Shown here: positions 10,141 through 20,907 of the stretch, one piece after another | Layout: each line of letters begins with the position of its first letter | Position numbering within the stretch: the first letter of the stretch is position 1 | Assembly (NCBI GenBank): GCA_009731375.1 | Contig: BJOX01000288.1 | Span: 250,745-314,744 of the forward strand | From: Paulinella micropora | Lineage: Eukaryota > Cercozoa > Imbricatea > Euglyphida | Length of the DNA: 64,000 bases | Direction of reading: 5' to 3' | Translations under genes and position numbers: made by a program | The notes under the pieces: generated by a model | What the model saw: the letters and a program-made list of their open reading frames with translations, nothing else | What the model was told of the DNA's origin: nothing | Databases searched by the model: none

Positions 10141-11460
10141 GATGTGGAGCGAAGATGACAAGAAAATTCGTTAGGCAGTTAAAAGTTGCTACTAGTGAAA
10201 GTAAAATTATGAAGTCGTGTCCAACTTCTACGATAGTGAGTTAAAACCGAGTATCGCTTTTCATAATGCTATTATATCGCTATTTAGCACACCAACGAGT
10301 GATGAAGAGGTGCTTGAGGCACTAAAAGTCATATATCAGAAATATGCTATTGTGTATCCTAATTTGAATAGTAGAAGACAAAGACTTTCTGAGGTGAGAA
10401 AAAAAGCAATAGAGCCTTATCAAAGTGAAAAAGTATATGAAATGAGCAAACTTGATAAGTATTTTAATCTGAATGAAAACGAGCGGATTGATATCGTTGA
10501 GGGATATAAGAAAGATGTCAAAGCAAAAAATGAACAAAAAAATACAGATTGATGTCCGCGATGTAATGGCTAAAATGAATGATATGATATTAAGTAATGA
10601 CCCTTATCTTAAACTACTTGCTTTGATGATAGCAATTGGAGCAAGGCCTGTGGAAATATTTGACAAAAGCACATATGAATTGATACCAGATAAACCTTCT
10701 TGGTTGCGAGTGAATAATATAGCAAAAAAGAGGGAAGGACAAAAAAAGAATTGGACTGAGAGGCCTGCTGTCCTTTTTACTCCCCAGTTCGTAATAGAAA
10801 AAGTAAATTCAATACGGAACCATTTCAAAAGAAAAAAGCAGTTATCATCAACAGCGAGGATGTGCTTGATAAACAAAAAATAATGAACTAAACAAAAGAA
10901 TTATCAAAATCTTCCCTTTGCTATCGGAATACAAGCAGAAAAGTAGCATGTTGCGGAAACTATACGCTAGTTTGTCGTATAGTAATTTCGCCAATCCGAA
11001 ATGAGAGAATTTTAATACATGGGTTTCCAACGTGTTGGGGCACGGCGATATGCTCACTTCATTTAGTTATAGTTGGGTTAATGTGGCCGACCCTGAAGAA
11101 ATTAAGGCAGAAGGGATTAAAACAGAATTAGAGGAGTTGAGACGCAAAATAGATTTATGTCTGAATTTAAATAATACTAATGAAACTGAAAGCGAAAACG
11201 GAGACGAAGAAAGCAAATATCAAACATTAGGAAAAAGCGCTAGCAGAGAGGATAAGTATAAATTGCTTGAGCAGATTTACAATGATAACCCGAATATTGC
11301 AAATACTAAACTACGACAATTAAGCAAGATTGGAGCCGTTATTGTCAATAAGTTTATCCAAGAGAAAAAAGAAGCGCCACAAGAAGAAACCGCGACAGAG
11401 GAAATAAAAGTACCATTAAGAAGAAGCACGAGAATCAAACAAAAAGTTCAAAAAGGTTAA
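10141..11460 (+). pseudogene. Protelomerase (telomere resolvase)-like tyrosine recombinase, disrupted (E1)
   Basis: This is the homologue of 61709-63020 (about 440 codons). It would cut and rejoin DNA through a catalytic tyrosine. Visible elements in order are an all-helical N-terminal part; a lead-in ending LLALMIAIGARPVEIF (first catalytic Arg, near 10610-10660); a Lys-rich hairpin KKREGQKKNW; LRKLYASLSY with the second Arg near 10950; and VLGHGDMLTSFSY with His and Tyr nine residues apart near 11035-11065. The arrangement R-x-x-YA then W-x-x-x-LGH is that of telomere resolvases rather than ordinary integrases. A charged C-terminal tail follows. It is broken by frameshifts near 10165, 10213, 10540 and 10820 and by stops near 10880 and 11001. 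The stop codon overlaps the convergent stop of the next gene. Confidence 0.75.
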
Positions 11461-11731
11461 TATTTAACAACGATTAAAGGCGGTTCCCCATATCTTGCTC
11501 TAATATTAGACTCTCGTCTGTAGCATTTAATGGAGCAGATTGTGAAAAACTCATTACTATCTACACCATAAAAATTACCTGCTATAATAGGAGGGTGCGA
11601 CTGGAATGTGCGAGACAAGCCACATATATTACAAAATTCTTTTTTATAATTCGGCTGGGGCATTTCTGAATAAACAAATGTTTTTATGTGTCAAACTATA
11701 TCACTCGGCAATTCGCGTATTATTATTGAAA
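11457..11731 (-). pseudogene. F-box-like zinc-finger protein, start lost (E1)
   Basis: The C-terminal part (from MPQPNYKKEFCNICGL) is almost identical to the intact E2 protein at 61434-61712. The N-terminal portion is present in DNA but out of frame, and the expected ATG is altered. Its Cys pairs (CNICG and C-x-I-K-C) would bind zinc. It ends in a 4-base convergent overlap with the recombinase. It shares an AT-rich intergenic promoter with the gene starting at 11757. Confidence 0.7.
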
Positions 11732-11756
11732 TGTTTTATATAATATAAAATATAAA

Positions 11757-12988
11757 ATGAACCTTTTTGGTCAAAGCACGAATACACCATCGTCATCAAC
11801 TACATCGTCGTCGTCTTCTTTATCTATTGAAAACATAAAAAACGCATTACCAACAACCGCCTTCGGAGAATTGCGGACGGCAACTTTGTCGCCAGTATTA
11901 CAAAATGTATTTACATATGGTATTAATACGCGATTTTTTGACAAAACCGCAACAAATGGCGGGGTGGTATCAACTGCTAATTCAATGGCGGTTTTGACTA
12001 CATCGGCCTCAGGTAATTCAACCGCACAGATTACGACTATTGAACGGGCAACATATAGAAGTGGTATGGGTTTAGTTGCTAGATTTTCCGCATTGTTTCC
12101 ATCATCTATCGCCGCAGATAGTTTCAATTGCGATATTGGCATAGGCACACCAGCAGACAATTTATGTTTTAGACAATTAAACTTGGGAATTCCGTTGTAA
12201 GAACGGCGGGAAGTGTGGAAAATGTGGTTAGTCAATATGCTTGGAATGTTGATAAATGTAATAATACTGGAAACTTCCCCGCGATTGATTTTACTAAATT
12301 GAATGTGTTTGAAATAGTTGTTCAATATCTGGGTAGTGGTCAAATTACATTCAAAATTGAAAACCCGCGAACTGGACGAATGGAAGTAATTCATTCAATT
12401 AAATACGCGAGCACTGCTACCACTCCATCATTAGATCAGGCGGCGTTTGCTATTTATGCGAAGGCATATTCGTCAAGTCTCGCATCCGTTGTTATGAAAA
12501 CGGCGAGCATGTTTTTGGCGGTTGAAGGGAAAATTGATCTGACTATTGCTATAACTAATTCGTATGATAATGTCAAGAGTATAGGAGCAACTGAAAATGC
12601 TATATTTACCATCAGAAACCGCGCCACATTCAACAGCAAAGCCAATTACAACATAATCTACTTTGAGAATTTATGTATCAGCAATTCAGATACTAAAACA
12701 TGTATCGCGAGAATTATTCTTAATACCACATTGGGAGGAACACCTTCTTATTCAAATTACGATACCAACACATCGTTAGCAGAAGTTGATACGGCAGGAA
12801 CTACAAGAACGGGCGGAAGTGTGATATTCACATATGTGTTGTCTGGTGGTTCATCAATATACATTGATTTGTCTCAATATAATATCAAGATAGGGTCAAG
12901 TAAAACATTTACTGTATCCGCACAAAATACAAGCGGTGGAACCGCGAGTATTCACGCTTCATTAAACTGGATTGAAGATCAGATTTAA
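11757..12988 (+). pseudogene. Capsid-associated protein beginning MNLFGQS, one frameshift (E1)
   Basis: Two abutting frames (11757-12200 and 12215-12988) together match 60179-61409 of E2 nearly throughout; one indel near 12185-12215 separates them. The product would be about 410 residues: a Ser/Thr-rich N-terminus followed by beta-rich sequence with many Thr, Ser, Asn and Ile, as in jelly-roll or spike proteins. The first residues (MNLFGQS) resemble those of the gene at 25824 (MNIFGRS), so the two may share a virion-targeting N-terminus. I infer a minor capsid or vertex protein; there is no catalytic motif. Confidence 0.6.
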
Positions 12989-13009
12989 ACAAAAAAAAAT
13001 ACTTTATTT

Positions 13010-13215
13010 ATTCTTAAGCATCAACTTTCTTTTCTATCTCTATGGCTATTTTTTTAAATTTATTTAAAACCCTTATCCTTGATTAATTTTTCTGTTATAA
13101 GTGCGTGATTTTTCTTCAAATATATGTAGAATGGTCAATGTTGGCACCGCAGGGGATTTATCCTTTATGCTGTTGTCGTCGCCGTAAGTTGATGTTTTTG
13201 ATCAGAATGAATAGT
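13010..13215 (-). pseudogene. Small basic protein remnant (E1)
   Basis: The minus strand, read across stops and frames, matches the 75-residue protein at 59886-60113 (shared segment around NINLRR and IPCGANID). Several stops are visible. It occupies the same position between the two capsid-type genes as in E2, but without the GIY-YIG gene found there. Confidence 0.6.
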
Positions 13216-13267
13216 ATATCTAAGTTTTGTATGAATGTCATTATATTTATGTATTCTTTTTTTTGGC

Positions 13268-14057
13268 TTAAGCATGATACGCCTTTAAGAGAATTGAAAC
13301 CTCAAAATTGACAGGCAGTTCAAGTATATTGCCGCTCGCATTTCTAATAACGATATCAATAGACCTTAAACTTTTTGTAATATTAAATGGCACATAATCG
13401 GCAATATCGTTTGACGATTCAAAATAACATTGGACTCCAAAGGGCTTACTCATGTTTACTTTACCGACCACGGAGAAATTACCATTTGCTTCAACTAAAC
13501 CAGATTGAAGCACGACTATGAACATAAACGGCCGTTTCAATTAAATTCACGATAGATTGCATTGTACTTCTCGCCGCGGCCGTAATATCGGCAGTTAGTC
13601 CGATTTTGTCTCTAGTCGTGCTATTATCGTAATCAAAAGCATACGTGTCACCAGTGAATGCGAAATTCAATGAATTAACGGAGTTCAAAGTTATAACTAC
13701 AGAGTCTGGGGCAATTGCTGAATTAATCGCAGATGGAAGGGCGTTAATAAATGTATCAATGGTGTATTGATTTTCTGTTACGATTGCCGTTTTTGTAGCG
13801 GATCCAGTTGTTTTAATCAATGTAAGAGTGTTGGCATAACTCTGTATGTTTGGGAAAACATTTGGAATGGAGATACTCTTTACGACATAAGCACTAATTA
13901 TATTAATATTACGACCAGTTGCTGGGAGATCAACAACGAAACGGCCATTGTGAGTAGAAGCGGATTTTGATTCTGTTTTATCACTTGAGGAGACGCGAAG
14001 GAGGAAATTTTTTTTTGTTCGCTTTTCGTCTTCAAGATTAGAGATCGTACAACTCAT
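13268..14057 (-). pseudogene. Penton / minor capsid-like protein, one frameshift (E1)
   Basis: 13491-14057 and 13268-13540 join across one indel near 13515 to give about 260 residues. The pattern is typical of vertex or minor capsid proteins of small dsDNA viruses of eukaryotes: N-terminal NGRFVVDLP, then SAYVVKSISIPNVFPNI, then an ENQYTIDTFINAL segment, followed by beta-rich sequence. E2 has a more damaged homologue at 58533-59264. The gene follows the MCP on the same strand, 40 bases away. Penton assignment is by motif style and neighbourhood only. Confidence 0.6.
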
Positions 14058-14097
14058 TGTTATATTATAATATATATTATTATTTTTTAATTTTTTT

Positions 14098-15582
14098 TTA
14101 TTTTTTTACGACGGCACGAGATGGATAGATAGACGCGACTTTAACATATTTCAACCAAGCAGTGATGGCACGAGTAGCATTATAATCAGCAGCATAACGA
14201 ATAGTGACTTCCGCAGTTCGTGAGTTATTAACTGCTAGACCAGATGCTCCAATGTGGGGCGACTGATTGAGTGTTTGAATAATAGTAGCAAATCCTGAGT
14301 TATTATCCACATTAGTAGAACTGCTAGTGGTATATTTGCTGCGAAAGTTTTCAAGAGAAACAGATGAAGACATATATGCATCGCGAATACCCATAGTCGC
14401 TTGGAGATTGTTAATATGCAATTCCGCACATCCTCGTTGAACGGCGGCAAGAGTATCGGTGCTTCCTCCAAGTTCCATCTTCTGTTGTGGAGCATACCAA
14501 TCGCCAATACGGCATTGATACTGCTTATAAGGCATTCTAGCAGTTCCAAGGTTATCAATACTAGCATGGTCAGCGACCACATTTTGAGTTACGATATACA
14601 AGCACTGAGCACGAGCAACGGCTTTATTTACTTGAAGATTAAAATCATCACTATCCCCGGGATTCGCCTTTTGATTGTAATATGTTTCATAAGTGTATGG
14701 AAGCCCATCCTTACTTCCCATCTGTCCAAAATATTTCTCTGGACACCGGGAGCAAGAGAAAATGTCTCCAACGTAACAACTGGATTTGATACGGTGTAAG
14801 TCAAAGCAGAACCATCAAAACCATCGGGAATCGCACCGGTGGCAGATCCAATAATCGTAAATGCTTCCTGAGGTGGTGCAAATGTCAAACGAAGTCTCAT
14901 ACAACTAATCAAAGAGGGAGGAATGAGAGTTTCTTCATTAAACAATCCCGAAAAGTAATCCGATAAGTCTCATACCACTAATCAAAGAGGGAGGAATGAG
15001 AGTTTCTTCATTAAACACTCCCGAAAAGTAATGAAGAGGAATACAAACTCTCAAATATTGGCCAGTCGCAACGGCTGTGGGAGTATTAACGACAAAATTG
15101 GTGACTGAGGTGTCGGTGATATTACTATTAACTTCAACATTTTCTCTCTGTCCCGCCATCTGTGCTTGCCTGCGATAATCAAATGGATAGTGCCAAGGGA
15201 GAATATTTCGCACCATTTTATTTACATCTTCAATTCGTTCAAGTTCGCTTCCATCCTTACTTTCCAACAAAAATCTTTCAAAAATAGCGGTTGCTGGTGT
15301 GTTCTGAAAACCAATAGCACAATCATTATCTGCTTTAGTATCCAACCCGTCTGCTTTAATGTCAAACGACAAATAACAATTTTTTCCAAAAACAAAATCA
15401 GTGCTTGCTTGCAATGTGAAAATCATTTCAGTCCCCGACGAACTGGTATAAGTCTGCTGATCGGAGAAGTTCTTCTTAAAGATACTTCCCTGTTCAGAGA
15501 GCGCCAGACTTGCTGGCAACTCATATCTGAGTTGTTGAGGGTCATCGACTCCTCAGTAATTTTAAGATCCTTTCCTTCCATT
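14098..15582 (-). pseudogene. Major capsid protein (double jelly-roll type), disrupted (E1)
   Basis: About 470 residues, homologous to 57006-58419. Supporting features are FERFLLESKDGSELERIED, CIPLHYFSGVFNEE, and IPPSLISGMRLRLTFAPP, which matches the lpP-x-L-x-S-G-x-R-x-x-x-x-x segment typical of PLV capsid proteins, then a Thr/Val-rich second half ending ITAWLKYVKVASIYPS. The start is placed at 15582 (MEGKDLKITEESM), because E2 has the same spacing to the conserved YELPA segment. A 1-base deletion near 15530 and a tandem duplication at 14893-15032 break the frame, and a further change lies near 14730. It lies between the penton-like gene and the small virion genes. Confidence 0.85.
14893..15032 (-). 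repeat. Tandem duplication of about 73 bases inside the E1 capsid gene
   Basis: 14893-14959 and 14966-15032 differ by only two or three bases. Both encode the FNEETLIPPSLIS region. E2 has a single copy. It breaks the reading frame and looks like a recent replication slip or an assembly error. Confidence 0.9.
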
Positions 15583-15666
15583 TTTTGTGCGTGTGTGCTA
15601 GTAGGATAGTAAAATCCGTAATGTTTCTATACTAAAAAAATAATAATAGAAATTAAAAATAAATAA

Positions 15667-16065
15667 TTATTCACCTGAAACGGATTGTTTAATAATATCA
15701 ACTGATTTCTGTATGTTGTCAAGTCTCGCATCTTGTGGTGAAGTCAATTGAAACTCTCTTGCCTCAGCATTCTGAACCGCTTTCTTTAAACAAGCCAAAC
15801 TGCTAACAGCAGTGTCCAAATCAACAACATCTGTATTTTCTTTGTTATCAGAAATGTCAGTTAATGTGTTTTGAATAGTGCTCTTCTCATGCGGGACAAG
15901 ATCACCAAATTCAGTTAATGGTTGATTAACTAATGGGGCACCATGACTACTCCACAATTCAAACTGATTCAATTGAAACCCATCACTTTTTGGTCGGTTT
16001 GCTTCATTTATCTCATTAATAAAGTCAATTGGCAAACGATTGGAAGCACTTGAGTTTTTAATCAT
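15667..16065 (-). CDS. Conserved small virion-type protein (E1)
   Basis: 132 codons, intact. It is homologous to the damaged 56543-56944 of E2 (MIKN-x-x-A-x-N-x-L start, then NHFELWSS/NQFELWSS-x-GAPLVNQ, and a conserved DVVDLDTAVSSL). The C-terminal end is a predicted coiled coil (SLxxIxxxVxxIK). It lies between the MCP and the basic protein at 16100-16684 on the same strand, which suggests a role in particle assembly. I know no family. Confidence 0.7.
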   Translation of the reverse strand: MIKNSSASNRLPIDFINEINEANRPKSDGFQLNQFELWSSHGAPLVNQPLTEFGDLVPHEKSTIQNTLTDISDNKENTDVVDLDTAVSSLACLKKAVQNAEAREFQLTSPQDARLDNIQKSVDIIKQSVSGE

Positions 16066-16099
16066 TATATAATAACAATAATTATTTTATCAATTACCA

Positions 16100-16684
16100 T
16101 TAATTATTTTTTTTCATAATTTGTAAATTCTTGTGCGTAATTTTTTCCTCTTTCATTTTCTTTAAATCAACTATGGCTTGATTTACATCAATGTCATTAG
16201 TTTGTGCAACTTCTTTAATTGGTGGAGTTTCCTTAGAAGCATCTTCTATTGCTTCTATCTTACTTGCTGGTGTTGTAGTAGTTTGTTTTGGCACAGAAAC
16301 AGGAGTGGGATTAACAGATTTTGGTAAAGATTGTTCAATCTTAGGTGCTGGAGACATTTCAACAGGTTTCGCATTTGGTTCAGGAGATGAATTATTTGCT
16401 GATTCTATGTCTGGTATTTTTCCTTTTAATGCTTCATCTGGTATTTGATCTGGTTGCCCGCTGGGAATAGGTTGTTCATTTTTCTTACTTCCTGATTTGC
16501 TTACTTTTGGTTTTAGTTAACACTTAATGTTGCCACTCTTAATATTCTCTTCTATCTTCTTTACTGCTAAGTATTCGGGCGATCCCTTACAAATTGTTAC
16601 GAATTTTCCTTGCGAATTCTGTTTATACCAAATAGCAATTGCTTGTTGATAGCAAGTTTTGTATAATTTAGTTGATTCCGCCAT
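16100..16684 (-). pseudogene. Basic protein with KGSPEY motif, one stop (E1)
   Basis: Homologue of the intact 56053-56532 protein. The N-terminal 60 residues contain an aromatic helix (YQQAIAIWYKQN) and a CKGSPEYLAV motif, as in small basic DNA-associated proteins of large eukaryotic DNA viruses. A Pro/Ser/Glu-rich linker and a Lys-rich helical end follow. A TAA near 16515 interrupts it just after the conserved domain. Start at 16684 (MAESTKLY). A DNA-binding or packaging role is inference. Confidence 0.6.
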
Positions 16685-16723
16685 GTCATATATTATAGCG
16701 GGAAAAAACTTTTAATTTAATTT

Positions 16724-17579
16724 TTACAAGTTTGTCATATCTCTATCCTTATTTAATCGCAATATTGTAGAGAAATTCTTTCTAAACTGGGTTGTTCTAT
16801 CACTAGCAGTATTGTTAATTGCTAGAAACGAATAAGGTTCTGCCGTAGCATATTTAACCATATTGTAAAATTCTTTTTTAGTGAGAAAAGGACTGTCATA
16901 TTCATCTGCCAGTCTGTCAAGTTCGCTTCTCCTTACTCCATTAAAAATAATCATCCAATGGCAATTAATTCTTATTCTTCGCGGGAGTTGTGTATAACTC
17001 TGAGTTGCTACCCAGACTGACACCTTAGCATGTGTTGAAGCGAAAAACAACTCAGTGAGCACTTCTGATTTGAGAAAGGTTTTACTCTGTGCTATGTCAT
17101 CCAATAANNNNNNNNNNGAATCAGTTCCTTTTGTTTGGTTAATATTTCTCTCATTAAATCAGGTCTATCTTCTTTGATTATGTCTTCTTTTTTTAACTTG
17201 AGAGTGTCTTCTAAAATTGGGCACGGACTTTAGCAAAAGACTACTATTCTATCATAAAATCCTTTCAATATGTTCTTTTTGGCGAGTAGATTACAAATCA
17301 TAACTGATTTACCCCCGCGAGTACTTGCACATGTAACCATAGTCCCGATTGCTGGCAATATTCCTTCTTTTTGAATAGGAAGCAATTCAACGCCATCTCT
17401 TTGTGTTTTAATTGGTTGTATTTCCAAGTCATTCTTAAATTTTGGGGGTTTTTTGCTATCTAACTCTGTTATTACTGGCCTGTCAATAGTAAATTCCTCG
17501 TGTGCTTTTTCTATGTTAGTCTTCTCCAGATTCTGCTTCAAAAGTGTTTTTCGTGGCGTTTATGTATAGATCTAGGCAT
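16724..17579 (-). pseudogene. Packaging ATPase of the FtsK/HerA (A32) type, disrupted (E1)
   Basis: The reading starts at 17579 and shifts frame near 17540. It contains the Walker A motif CASTRGGKS near 17310 and continues across another break near 17230 and 10 N at 17108-17117. The C-terminal half (16724-17104) holds MDDIAQSK (Walker B region), FFASTHAKVSVWVATQSY (sensor segment with Gln) and an R-I-R-I-N motif. This layout is that of the genome-packaging ATPases of PLVs, virophages and large DNA viruses. E2 homologue at 55169-56036. It would pump DNA into preformed capsids. Confidence 0.8.
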
Positions 17580-17605
17580 GTCTTACTATATTATGGGTTT
17601 TGAAA

Positions 17606-20485
17606 CTAGTTTGGATTATATCTATAATTATCATATTCAGCACCAAAAGGTTGAGGTGGTGAAGCACAATTATAGAAATAAGGAGAGTAAGGACTACCAA
17701 AAGCATAATTACTTGGAGGATTGACAAGTGGTTTAAAATCTTTTCTTTCAGGACGAGTTTGAACTTGTCGCGGGATTTCAGCAGGGAAGTTTCTAGTCAG
17801 TTTTCGTTTCATTTTTGGAAACTCTCTTTTTTCGTTCATTCTGGTCTGAATGACTGCTCTATTGTATCTATTCAACATAAAGTGATTATTTGTGTTGCTA
17901 TAAAGTGTGTTATCTAGTGATTCAAAATCATTCTTAGTTTCTAGCATGCGATCGCGTCTTTGTTCGTTGCCTTTAATAAGTGGGTTTGTTTGCGAAGTGC
18001 CAATTCCACCATTTTGGTCGCTTGGCATTAGAAAACGAATAAGTGCCATTAAGTCTTCTCTTTCATCGGCGGGAGATTTTCCCATAATCTTATCAACCAA
18101 TTTATCAATGCTTCTCATGCTATCAACCATTTGGTCATTAGTTGTTGCATTATCTGGGTCTTCTTTTAAATTATTCTGTGGCGGTTGAACAGGCTCCTCT
18201 ACGAATGCTGTTGTCTGTGGATATGGTTGAGTTTGTGGTGCTGGCGTTGGTTGTGGTTGAGTTTGTGGTGGTTGAGTTTGTGGTGCTGGTGGCATGGTTT
18301 GTGGTGGTTGAGTTTGTGGTGCTGTTGGCATGGTTTGTGGTGGTTGAGTTTGTGGTGGTTGAGTTTGTGGTGGTTGAGTTTGTGGTGGTTGAGTTTTTTC
18401 AACTTGACTATCTTTTAACTCTAACTCTTCCAATTGCTTCATTTGGTCTTGAGTTAATTTACCCCGCATTTCTTCGTAAATTCTCGTATCCAAAATATCG
18501 TCTGCATCTGCTACGTCTGACATACTAGCACCTTGATTTAGTGCTTGTTTGATGGCCTCTTCCCATCCAACTTTTGGATCGTCATAATTGGAAAGTTTAA
18601 TTTTCTTTCCAGTTTTCTCTCTCAACGATTTAACAAATCCCTTTAAGTGCCTCGTTTGGGCGCATTTATCCTCAAGTATGAGCAAGTTATTGCCCAGTCC
18701 AATAGTATCTGCTACTACCATATTGTCTAAGTATGCGATCGGGACTTCAACACTAAGATTTATATCCTTTTCTATACTTGGTGGAATATCTTTTGTGCTC
18801 TGTGTATTTATTTTTTCTACAAAATTATTTATTGTAGTCTCATTCGCTAATTGAATAAAAGAATATCCTTTCACACCATCCGCTGTTTCTTGCGATTTAA
18901 CCATTTTATTAAAACCATCAACGAGTTCCGTATATTGTTTATTAAATGTAGCAGGATTTACTACTTTATTCACTTTAAATGTTGCATCCTTGTCAAAACT
19001 GCCCACATTTTTCATGATACCAATCATGGACATTAATGTTTTATCTACATCGCCTATAAATCCATTATACTTCGCATCTGGAGGAGTGGTTTTGATAGTT
19101 TTCCAAAACTTCATTGCATCCCAAAAAGATACTCCGCCACGTGCCCTCCCCTGTGCTTCCAAGGCCATTCTAGATATATCCGCTTTTGAAAACATTGAGT
19201 TGTAATTGTCAAAAATACTCTTGGCAACTTCGGCCGTAGCCAATCCATTACTCGTTAGATAATCACTCATATTGGTAATTCTTTCAAAGTATCGTTTATC
19301 GGCAAAGTCTTGGACATTCTTGTCGCCAGACGCATACAATAAATCATGTTCAAAAGCAACTAAGTCCAAAGCATCTGCTGGTAGAATGTAAGGAAATTTG
19401 CCACGAGTTCTATCTTCTAATTGAAGACGGCTTTCCACTCGTGTGCCCCCACCATTATAATTACTTCCCTCGGTATGAATTCGTTCTTCTTCCAACTTAA
19501 TGAGAGCATCTGGTTGAGCAGACCATGTTTTATACATGCCTTTGAGTGCTTTTGCAAGACCAGCAATTGTCATAGTCTCTACGCCTGTTTTAAAAACTTG
19601 CCACGCATTTAAAGACATTATTCCAGTGGCTAATCTGCGCGCATATTCACTTAATACATAATCACCTATTCTTTGCTGTCCGCTTGCGATCAAAAGAGGA
19701 TTAGGCGGAGGCAAACCCTGTGGTGCTTCATTTCTTGCTAGTGCTAGCAAAAAGGTATTGAGAGCATCTGCTCTTCTTCTTCCAAGTAATCCAACATTCA
19801 TCGCACGTAGTTGTGGATTGTTGGCAACTAATCTCAATATCTGCCCCCATGCTAGCCTTCGCACACCATATTGTCCAATACCTGTAGCAGCGTTAAGTAA
19901 TCTATTAAGTCTGGGCCCCATAATTATCTCTTGAATACTTCTAATAATAGCATTAACAAATCTATCTACACTTCGGGGATTATCAGTTATTCGTGGTACA
20001 AGCATCTTGTGTTCGTCGCCTATCTTTGCTTCTATTAAAGCATCATCTGGGTGTTTGTTTTCTCTCCCACTCTTCTCGGTTTTCTTCCATTCCTTATATT
20101 CCTGCTCCGCGTGCTTTCTATCCTCTCTTCGTATTACGCGAGTTTTGTCCGCTTTGCCTTTGTTTTTCATATACGTTAAACCCTTATCGGTTAATCGTTT
20201 TAAGTCTTCTGATTTATATTCTTGTTTTATCAATTGTGTTATATCACGCTTCATTTGCTGGATATTGTCTTCTATGTGCATTATATCATATTTATCGGTA
20301 GCCATTGCTAATTTTCGCATTTCAATCATTTGTTCGTTCATGGGGGCAGTTCCATGTTTTCTTTCAAATTCTTTCATATCAACGCCGTCATCTTGGAGGT
20401 GCGCTTTCACTTCATCGTAATTCATGTTTGCATAAATACTTTGCTTATTGTCCAACGCACTAATCCTATCTTTTAAATCCTCCAT
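17606..20485 (-). CDS. Large virion protein with phospholipase A2-like module (E1)
   Basis: 959 codons, intact and the longest reading in either element. Residues about 1-170 are charged and helical. Residues about 170-330 contain several hydrophobic helices. Near residues 345-400 there is a YNGGGT loop followed by FEHDLLYASGD, the calcium-loop plus His-Asp pattern of parvovirus-type PLA2 domains, which help particles cross membranes. About 695-765 is a Pro/Gln/Thr repeat (QPPQT units), probably an extended linker. The last 180 residues (from VDSMRSIDKLVDKIMGKSP, with MPSDQNGGIGT and a Tyr/Pro-rich end) are highly conserved in E2 (54335-55159), but the rest is not. It is probably an internal virion protein. 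The PLA2 call rests on two short motifs. Confidence 0.6.
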   Translation of the reverse strand: MEDLKDRISALDNKQSIYANMNYDEVKAHLQDDGVDMKEFERKHGTAPMNEQMIEMRKLAMATDKYDIMHIEDNIQQMKRDITQLIKQEYKSEDLKRLTDKGLTYMKNKGKADKTRVIRREDRKHAEQEYKEWKKTEKSGRENKHPDDALIEAKIGDEHKMLVPRITDNPRSVDRFVNAIIRSIQEIIMGPRLNRLLNAATGIGQYGVRRLAWGQILRLVANNPQLRAMNVGLLGRRRADALNTFLLALARNEAPQGLPPPNPLLIASGQQRIGDYVLSEYARRLATGIMSLNAWQVFKTGVETMTIAGLAKALKGMYKTWSAQPDALIKLEEERIHTEGSNYNGGGTRVESRLQLEDRTRGKFPYILPADALDLVAFEHDLLYASGDKNVQDFADKRYFERITNMSDYLTSNGLATAEVAKSIFDNYNSMFSKADISRMALEAQGRARGGVSFWDAMKFWKTIKTTPPDAKYNGFIGDVDKTLMSMIGIMKNVGSFDKDATFKVNKVVNPATFNKQYTELVDGFNKMVKSQETADGVKGYSFIQLANETTINNFVEKINTQSTKDIPPSIEKDINLSVEVPIAYLDNMVVADTIGLGNNLLILEDKCAQTRHLKGFVKSLREKTGKKIKLSNYDDPKVGWEEAIKQALNQGASMSDVADADDILDTRIYEEMRGKLTQDQMKQLEELELKDSQVEKTQPPQTQPPQTQPPQTQPPQTMPTAPQTQPPQTMPPAPQTQPPQTQPQPTPAPQTQPYPQTTAFVEEPVQPPQNNLKEDPDNATTNDQMVDSMRSIDKLVDKIMGKSPADEREDLMALIRFLMPSDQNGGIGTSQTNPLIKGNEQRRDRMLETKNDFESLDNTLYSNTNNHFMLNRYNRAVIQTRMNEKREFPKMKRKLTRNFPAEIPRQVQTRPERKDFKPLVNPPSNYAFGSPYSPYFYNCASPPQPFGAEYDNYRYNPN

Positions 20486-20661
20486 AGTATCTCTCTTGTT
20501 GAAGCATCCAACAATCTATCCGCTCTAAGCCTCTCACGGGCTTGATTATTGATACTTTCATTAACTTGTTCAGTCCAAAAACCGTCTGCTTCATCCAACA
20601 AATACTTATTTTCACGTCTAATTTCGTTATAATACGTAAAAAATGGTTTTTCGTGTGGCAT
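20473..20661 (-). CDS. Short ORF overlapping the start of the large virion protein (E1)
   Basis: 62 codons (MPHEKPFFTYYNEIRREN start), ending 13 bases inside the next gene. It is highly charged and helical. It may be the true N-terminal part of the 959-residue protein separated by a frameshift, or a separate small protein. No homologue is seen in E2, whose equivalent gene begins with a different N-terminus. Confidence 0.45.
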   Translation of the reverse strand: MPHEKPFFTYYNEIRRENKYLLDEADGFWTEQVNESINNQARERLRADRLLDASTREILWRI

Positions 20662-20685
20662 TTCTTTTATCCGCTATTATATAAC

Positions 20686-20907
20686 ATGGACGATAATAAA
20701 AAAGGAAAAAGCAAAGACGAGCAACAACTTGAAGAGTTGGAAAAACTTGGAAAGGAAATTGACCAAATCCGCATCACTCAGAACTTAGTGAATAGAAACC
20801 CCAATATTTTTAGAAAACCTGAAAATATACTTTACCGCTTACCGCTATCAGATAAGCAACGAGAAGCGATCTATAATAATATAATCAAACAAAAAGATAA
20901 TACATAA
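20686..20907 (+). CDS. Small charged conserved protein (E1)
   Basis: 73 codons from an ATG preceded by 'tattatataac'. It is rich in Lys, Glu and Gln in the first half. The second half is almost identical to E2 52289-52513 (IRITQNLVNRNPNIFRKPEN then YRLPLS). Its stop overlaps the ATG of the next gene by one base (TAATG), implying translation coupling or one transcription unit. Function unknown. Confidence 0.75.
   Translation: MDDNKKGKSKDEQQLEELEKLGKEIDQIRITQNLVNRNPNIFRKPENILYRLPLSDKQREAIYNNIIKQKDNT

Noticed and set aside
11771-12394. 207-codon minus-strand ORF opposite the capsid-associated gene
   Set aside because: Shadow frame; the plus-strand reading is conserved in E2.
18142-18528. Plus-strand Val/Trp-rich ORFs opposite the large virion protein
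   Set aside because: Antisense shadow of the Pro/Gln/Thr repeat of the 17606-20485 gene.
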